Positions 61,342 to 64,000 of a DNA stretch of 64,000 nt are shown one piece after another. The position numbers and the translations under genes are program-made. The notes beneath the pieces were generated by a model, which ran no database searches, was not told where the DNA came from, and saw nothing but the letters and a program-made list of their open reading frames with translations. Each line of letters opens with the position of its first letter. The first letter of the stretch is position 1. The stretch comes from Sphingomonas panacis (lineage in GTDB: Bacteria > Pseudomonadota > Alphaproteobacteria > Sphingomonadales > Sphingomonadaceae), in contig NZ_CP014168.1 of the NCBI RefSeq assembly GCF_001717955.1, forward strand, positions 744,001-808,000, written 5' to 3'.

Positions 61342-63891
61342 ATGATCCGCAACGCATTCCACGCGCTCGCCAGTCTTGCGGCGATCGCCACCGCAACCGC
61401 CGCGCACGCCGCGCCGACGGCAGCACCCGCCGCCGAAGCCGCACCCGCGCAGGATGCCGATACCGGCAACGACATCATCGTCACCGCCCAGCTCGCCCCG
61501 CAAAGCGCGATGACCGTCCCCTTCGCGCTCACCGCCTACAAGGGCGAATTCCTCGACGATCTCGGCATCACCGAATTCGACAAGCTCTCCCGCTACGTGC
61601 CGGGCTTCGTCGTCCAGAACCAGTCGCCCAACAACCCCGGCTTCGTGATGCGCGGCATCACCTCGGACGACGGCAGCTCCTATGTCGAGCCGCGCGTGTC
61701 GGTGTTCCAGGACGGCGTCTCGATCTCCAAGTCGCGCGGTTCCTATGTCGAACTGTTCGATCTGGAGCGCGTCGAGATCGCCAAGGGGCCGCAATCGACG
61801 CTCTACGGTCGCGGCGCATTGATCGGCGCGGTCAATATCGTCACCGCCAAGGCCGATCCAAGCGCGCCCTATGGCTATGTCTACGGCTCCTACGGCAATT
61901 ACCACGCCTATCGGCTCGACGCGACCGTCAACGTGCCGCTCACCGACAATCTCGCGGTGCGCATCGCCGCGCGCAGCAAGAAGCGCGACGGCTATGTCGA
62001 CAACCTGCTCAGCACCGAGAAGAGCGACGATTACAATTCGAGCCAGGGCGATGCGATCCGCGGCTCGCTGCACTGGGCGCCCGGCCAGTTCACGCTCGAT
62101 CTGATCGGCAATTACGAGCAGGATTCGGCGACCGGCACCGCGTTCAAGTCGATCGCGTACCTCCCCACCGATCCCGTTACCGGCGCGGTGATCGGCGATA
62201 CCGGGCGCAATTCGGGCGCGGCGCTGGCGCCCGCGAGCGGGTTCGAGGGGGGCAAGCCGCTCGGCCTCGAACGCCATGTCTGGAGCGCGACCGGCATCGC
62301 CAATTACGCGTTCGACGAACATTGGTCGCTGAACGCGCTCGGCTCGTACCGGCGCTTCGCGGGTGAGGAAGTGTTCGACGCCGACGGCATCTCGCTGCCG
62401 CTGCTCACCGCCGCCGAGGACGCGCGCGGCAACCAGACGATGGGCACACTCAGGCTGTCGTACACGGGCGAGACGTTCGACGCCTTCGTCGGCGGCACCT
62501 ATTTCCATGAGGACGGTTCGCAGCGCGTGCCGACATCGTTCGACGAGCGCGCCTTGCTCGCGCGGCTCGCCAATGCGCTCAACGGCGGCGGTGCGATTCC
62601 CGGCCGCGCCGCCAACGCGCCCGCGCCGGTCTCGGTGATCGACAGCGCCGCGCTGTCGAGCGCGATCCTGCAACGCGCGTTCGGCCTGCCCGCCCCGCTC
62701 GCCACCGGCATCGCCAACACCCTTTCGACCAACCACCTCGAAACCACCACCAACTTCGCACGCACCAACAGCATCGACGTGTTCGCCGATGCGACCTGGC
62801 ACGTCACCGACCGGTTCGATCTCGGCGGCGGCATCCGCTATTCGCACGATGACAAGATCAGCGGCATCAGCGCCTCGGTCGGAAGCCGCTCGGTGCTCGG
62901 CGGGGTGATCGCCGCGCAGCAGATCGCCGCCGCCGGCGGCAACCCGACCGCGCTGCTCACCGCGCTCGCCAACCCGGCCCAGGCGGCCTTCCCGGCCAGC
63001 GCCGTGCCAATGTTCGGGCTGGGCAGCCAGCCGACCGCCGGCAACGGCAACCGCGTCGATCAGGGGCTGAAGGACGACGGCCTCACCTGGCGCGCGACCG
63101 CGCGGTATGCCGTCAGCCCCGAGGCGAACCTCTACGCCACCTATGCGCACGGCCGCCGCCCCGAGGTGCTGAGCGTGTCCGCGCCGAGCACGCCCTATGG
63201 CACGCCCAATTTCAAGCAGCTCCCGGCCGAAACCGTCGACAGCTTCGAAGTCGGCGCCAAGACCGCGCTGCTCGGCCACACCCTGTTCGCCGATGGATCG
63301 GTGTTCTACTATACATACAACAACTTCCAGACCACCCAGCAGGTCGGCACGCAGTTCATCACCACCAACGCCGGCAAGGCCGAAAGCTACGGCTTCGAGG
63401 GCCAGATCCGCTACGTGCCATTCAAGGCGCTGACGGTGTTCGGCACCTATGCGTACAGCCACGGCCGCTTCAAGGAAGGCGCGCGCAAGGGCAACCGCTT
63501 CCGCCTCTCGCCCGACACCGCGCTGTCGGCCGGCTTCATCGCCAAGCTGCCCGCCGGCCCGGTCACGCTCGATTTCACGCCGAGCGTCACTTATCAGTCG
63601 AGCATCTTCTTCGACGACGACAACGACAAGCCAGCGCTTCAGGCGAAGAATCTGGTGCCCGATCTGATCCAGGACGAATATCAGACCGGCTATGCTTTGG
63701 TCGATGCGCGGCTCGGCATCGAGCCGAAGGGCGGCGTGTGGCGGCTCGAAGCGTTCGTCACCAACCTGCTGAACAAGAAATACATCAAGGATGCCGGCAA
63801 CACCGGCGACGCGCTCGGCCTGCCGACCTTCATCGCCGGCGAGCCGCGCTTCTACGGCCTCGCGATCAGCTTCAAGACCGGCCGCAAATAA
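61342..63891 (+). CDS. TonB-dependent outer-membrane receptor
   Basis: 849 residues from ATG 61342. Signal peptide (ALASLAAIATATAAHAA), then an Ala/Pro-rich spacer, TonB box-like NDIIVTAQ, plug domain (FDKLSRYVPGFVVQNQSPNNPGFVMRGI, DLERVEIAKGPQSTLYGRGALIGAVNIVT) and barrel strands through ARLGIEPKGGVWRLEAFVTNLLNKKY. There is no STN domain, so unlike the receptor at 36618 it is not a FecI/FecR signalling type. The chain ends AISFKTGRK, extending five residues beyond the last strand aromatic. Substrate unknown; neighbours give no hint. It is divergent from ku. Confidence 0.94.
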   Translation: MIRNAFHALASLAAIATATAAHAAPTAAPAAEAAPAQDADTGNDIIVTAQLAPQSAMTVPFALTAYKGEFLDDLGITEFDKLSRYVPGFVVQNQSPNNPGFVMRGITSDDGSSYVEPRVSVFQDGVSISKSRGSYVELFDLERVEIAKGPQSTLYGRGALIGAVNIVTAKADPSAPYGYVYGSYGNYHAYRLDATVNVPLTDNLAVRIAARSKKRDGYVDNLLSTEKSDDYNSSQGDAIRGSLHWAPGQFTLDLIGNYEQDSATGTAFKSIAYLPTDPVTGAVIGDTGRNSGAALAPASGFEGGKPLGLERHVWSATGIANYAFDEHWSLNALGSYRRFAGEEVFDADGISLPLLTAAEDARGNQTMGTLRLSYTGETFDAFVGGTYFHEDGSQRVPTSFDERALLARLANALNGGGAIPGRAANAPAPVSVIDSAALSSAILQRAFGLPAPLATGIANTLSTNHLETTTNFARTNSIDVFADATWHVTDRFDLGGGIRYSHDDKISGISASVGSRSVLGGVIAAQQIAAAGGNPTALLTALANPAQAAFPASAVPMFGLGSQPTAGNGNRVDQGLKDDGLTWRATARYAVSPEANLYATYAHGRRPEVLSVSAPSTPYGTPNFKQLPAETVDSFEVGAKTALLGHTLFADGSVFYYTYNNFQTTQQVGTQFITTNAGKAESYGFEGQIRYVPFKALTVFGTYAYSHGRFKEGARKGNRFRLSPDTALSAGFIAKLPAGPVTLDFTPSVTYQSSIFFDDDNDKPALQAKNLVPDLIQDEYQTGYALVDARLGIEPKGGVWRLEAFVTNLLNKKYIKDAGNTGDALGLPTFIAGEPRFYGLAISFKTGRK

Positions 63892-63962
63892 CGCGGAACG
63901 GATTGCATGCGGAACGGTTGGCGTTAAGCGTCACACGCTCGGGCGAACAGGAGAGAACGGAC

Positions 63963-64000
63963 ATGCGGATCGCGATCATCGCCGGTGGCCTCGCCGCCAC
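63963..64000 (+). CDS. Start of an unidentified gene, cut by the window end
   Basis: ATG 63963 follows GGAGAGAACG at a suitable spacing and reads MRIAIIAGGLAA before the window ends. Twelve residues are too few to identify it; a hydrophobic start could be a signal peptide or a nucleotide-binding strand. It lies 71 nt after the receptor gene on the same strand. Confidence 0.4.
   Translation, partial: MRIAIIAGGLAA

Overview
The window is GC-rich chromosomal DNA from an alphaproteobacterium, most likely a Sphingomonas-type sphingomonad. The signs are two TonB-dependent receptors, a FecI/FecR surface-signalling set, an EipA (DUF1134) envelope protein, purA, aroC, fabI, a LigD/Ku pair and sphingomonad-style intergenic hairpin repeats. 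No rRNA is present. There is one tRNA, tRNA-Ser(GCU).

Layout. (A) 1-14558 is a FixLJ-led island: an NDP-forming acyl-CoA synthetase-like gene (cut by the window edge), a FixL-type heme-PAS kinase and FixJ, a response regulator split into receiver and DNA-binding ORFs, then phasin, universal stress protein, flavodoxin-fold oxidoreductase, Zn alcohol dehydrogenase, aldehyde dehydrogenase, L,D-transpeptidase, VIT-type metal transporter, P-type ATPase and AI-2E-type membrane protein. It reads as a low-oxygen or stress programme. (B) 14559-18004 holds a LysR regulator, a secreted alpha/beta hydrolase, a cupin, and a scar joining fragments of a TonB-domain gene and manA. (C) 18005-26155 is a TetR-controlled acyl-CoA catabolic operon with an operator palindrome, interrupted by a deletion that fuses remnants of two genes. 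(D) 26156-26966 is gene debris: the tail of an alcohol dehydrogenase and a decayed IS1182-type transposase.

(E) 26967-34647 is an aromatic amino acid module: Lrp/AsnC regulator, phhA, aromatic aminotransferase, fahA, maiA, a Rieske protein, an SDR resembling quinonoid dihydropteridine reductase, phhB, then sdaA. Genes for 4-hydroxyphenylpyruvate dioxygenase and homogentisate dioxygenase are not in the window. (F) 34933-40432 is a complete FecI-FecR-receptor signalling set with an exported amidohydrolase. (G) 40432-46395 is a mobile-element landing zone. An IS5-family (IS427-like) element sits in the amidohydrolase stop codon and is itself split by a 3.0 kb IS66 element with an 8-bp target duplication. 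A second IS follows and cuts a restriction-modification-like gene next to tRNA-Ser. Both the IS66 element and the second IS carry a small gene of unknown function behind the transposase.

(H) 46645-64000 is mostly conserved chromosome: eipA, a DoxX-like protein, purA, aroC, a DUF559 nuclease-like gene built partly from a dispersed repeat, fabI, a YihY/BrkB-type membrane protein, a DnaJ-type chaperone, transglutaminase plus an ATP-grasp/alpha-E fusion, ligD and ku, a divergent TonB-dependent receptor, and the first codons of one more gene. All identifications come from reading protein motifs and local DNA structure. No database search was run.
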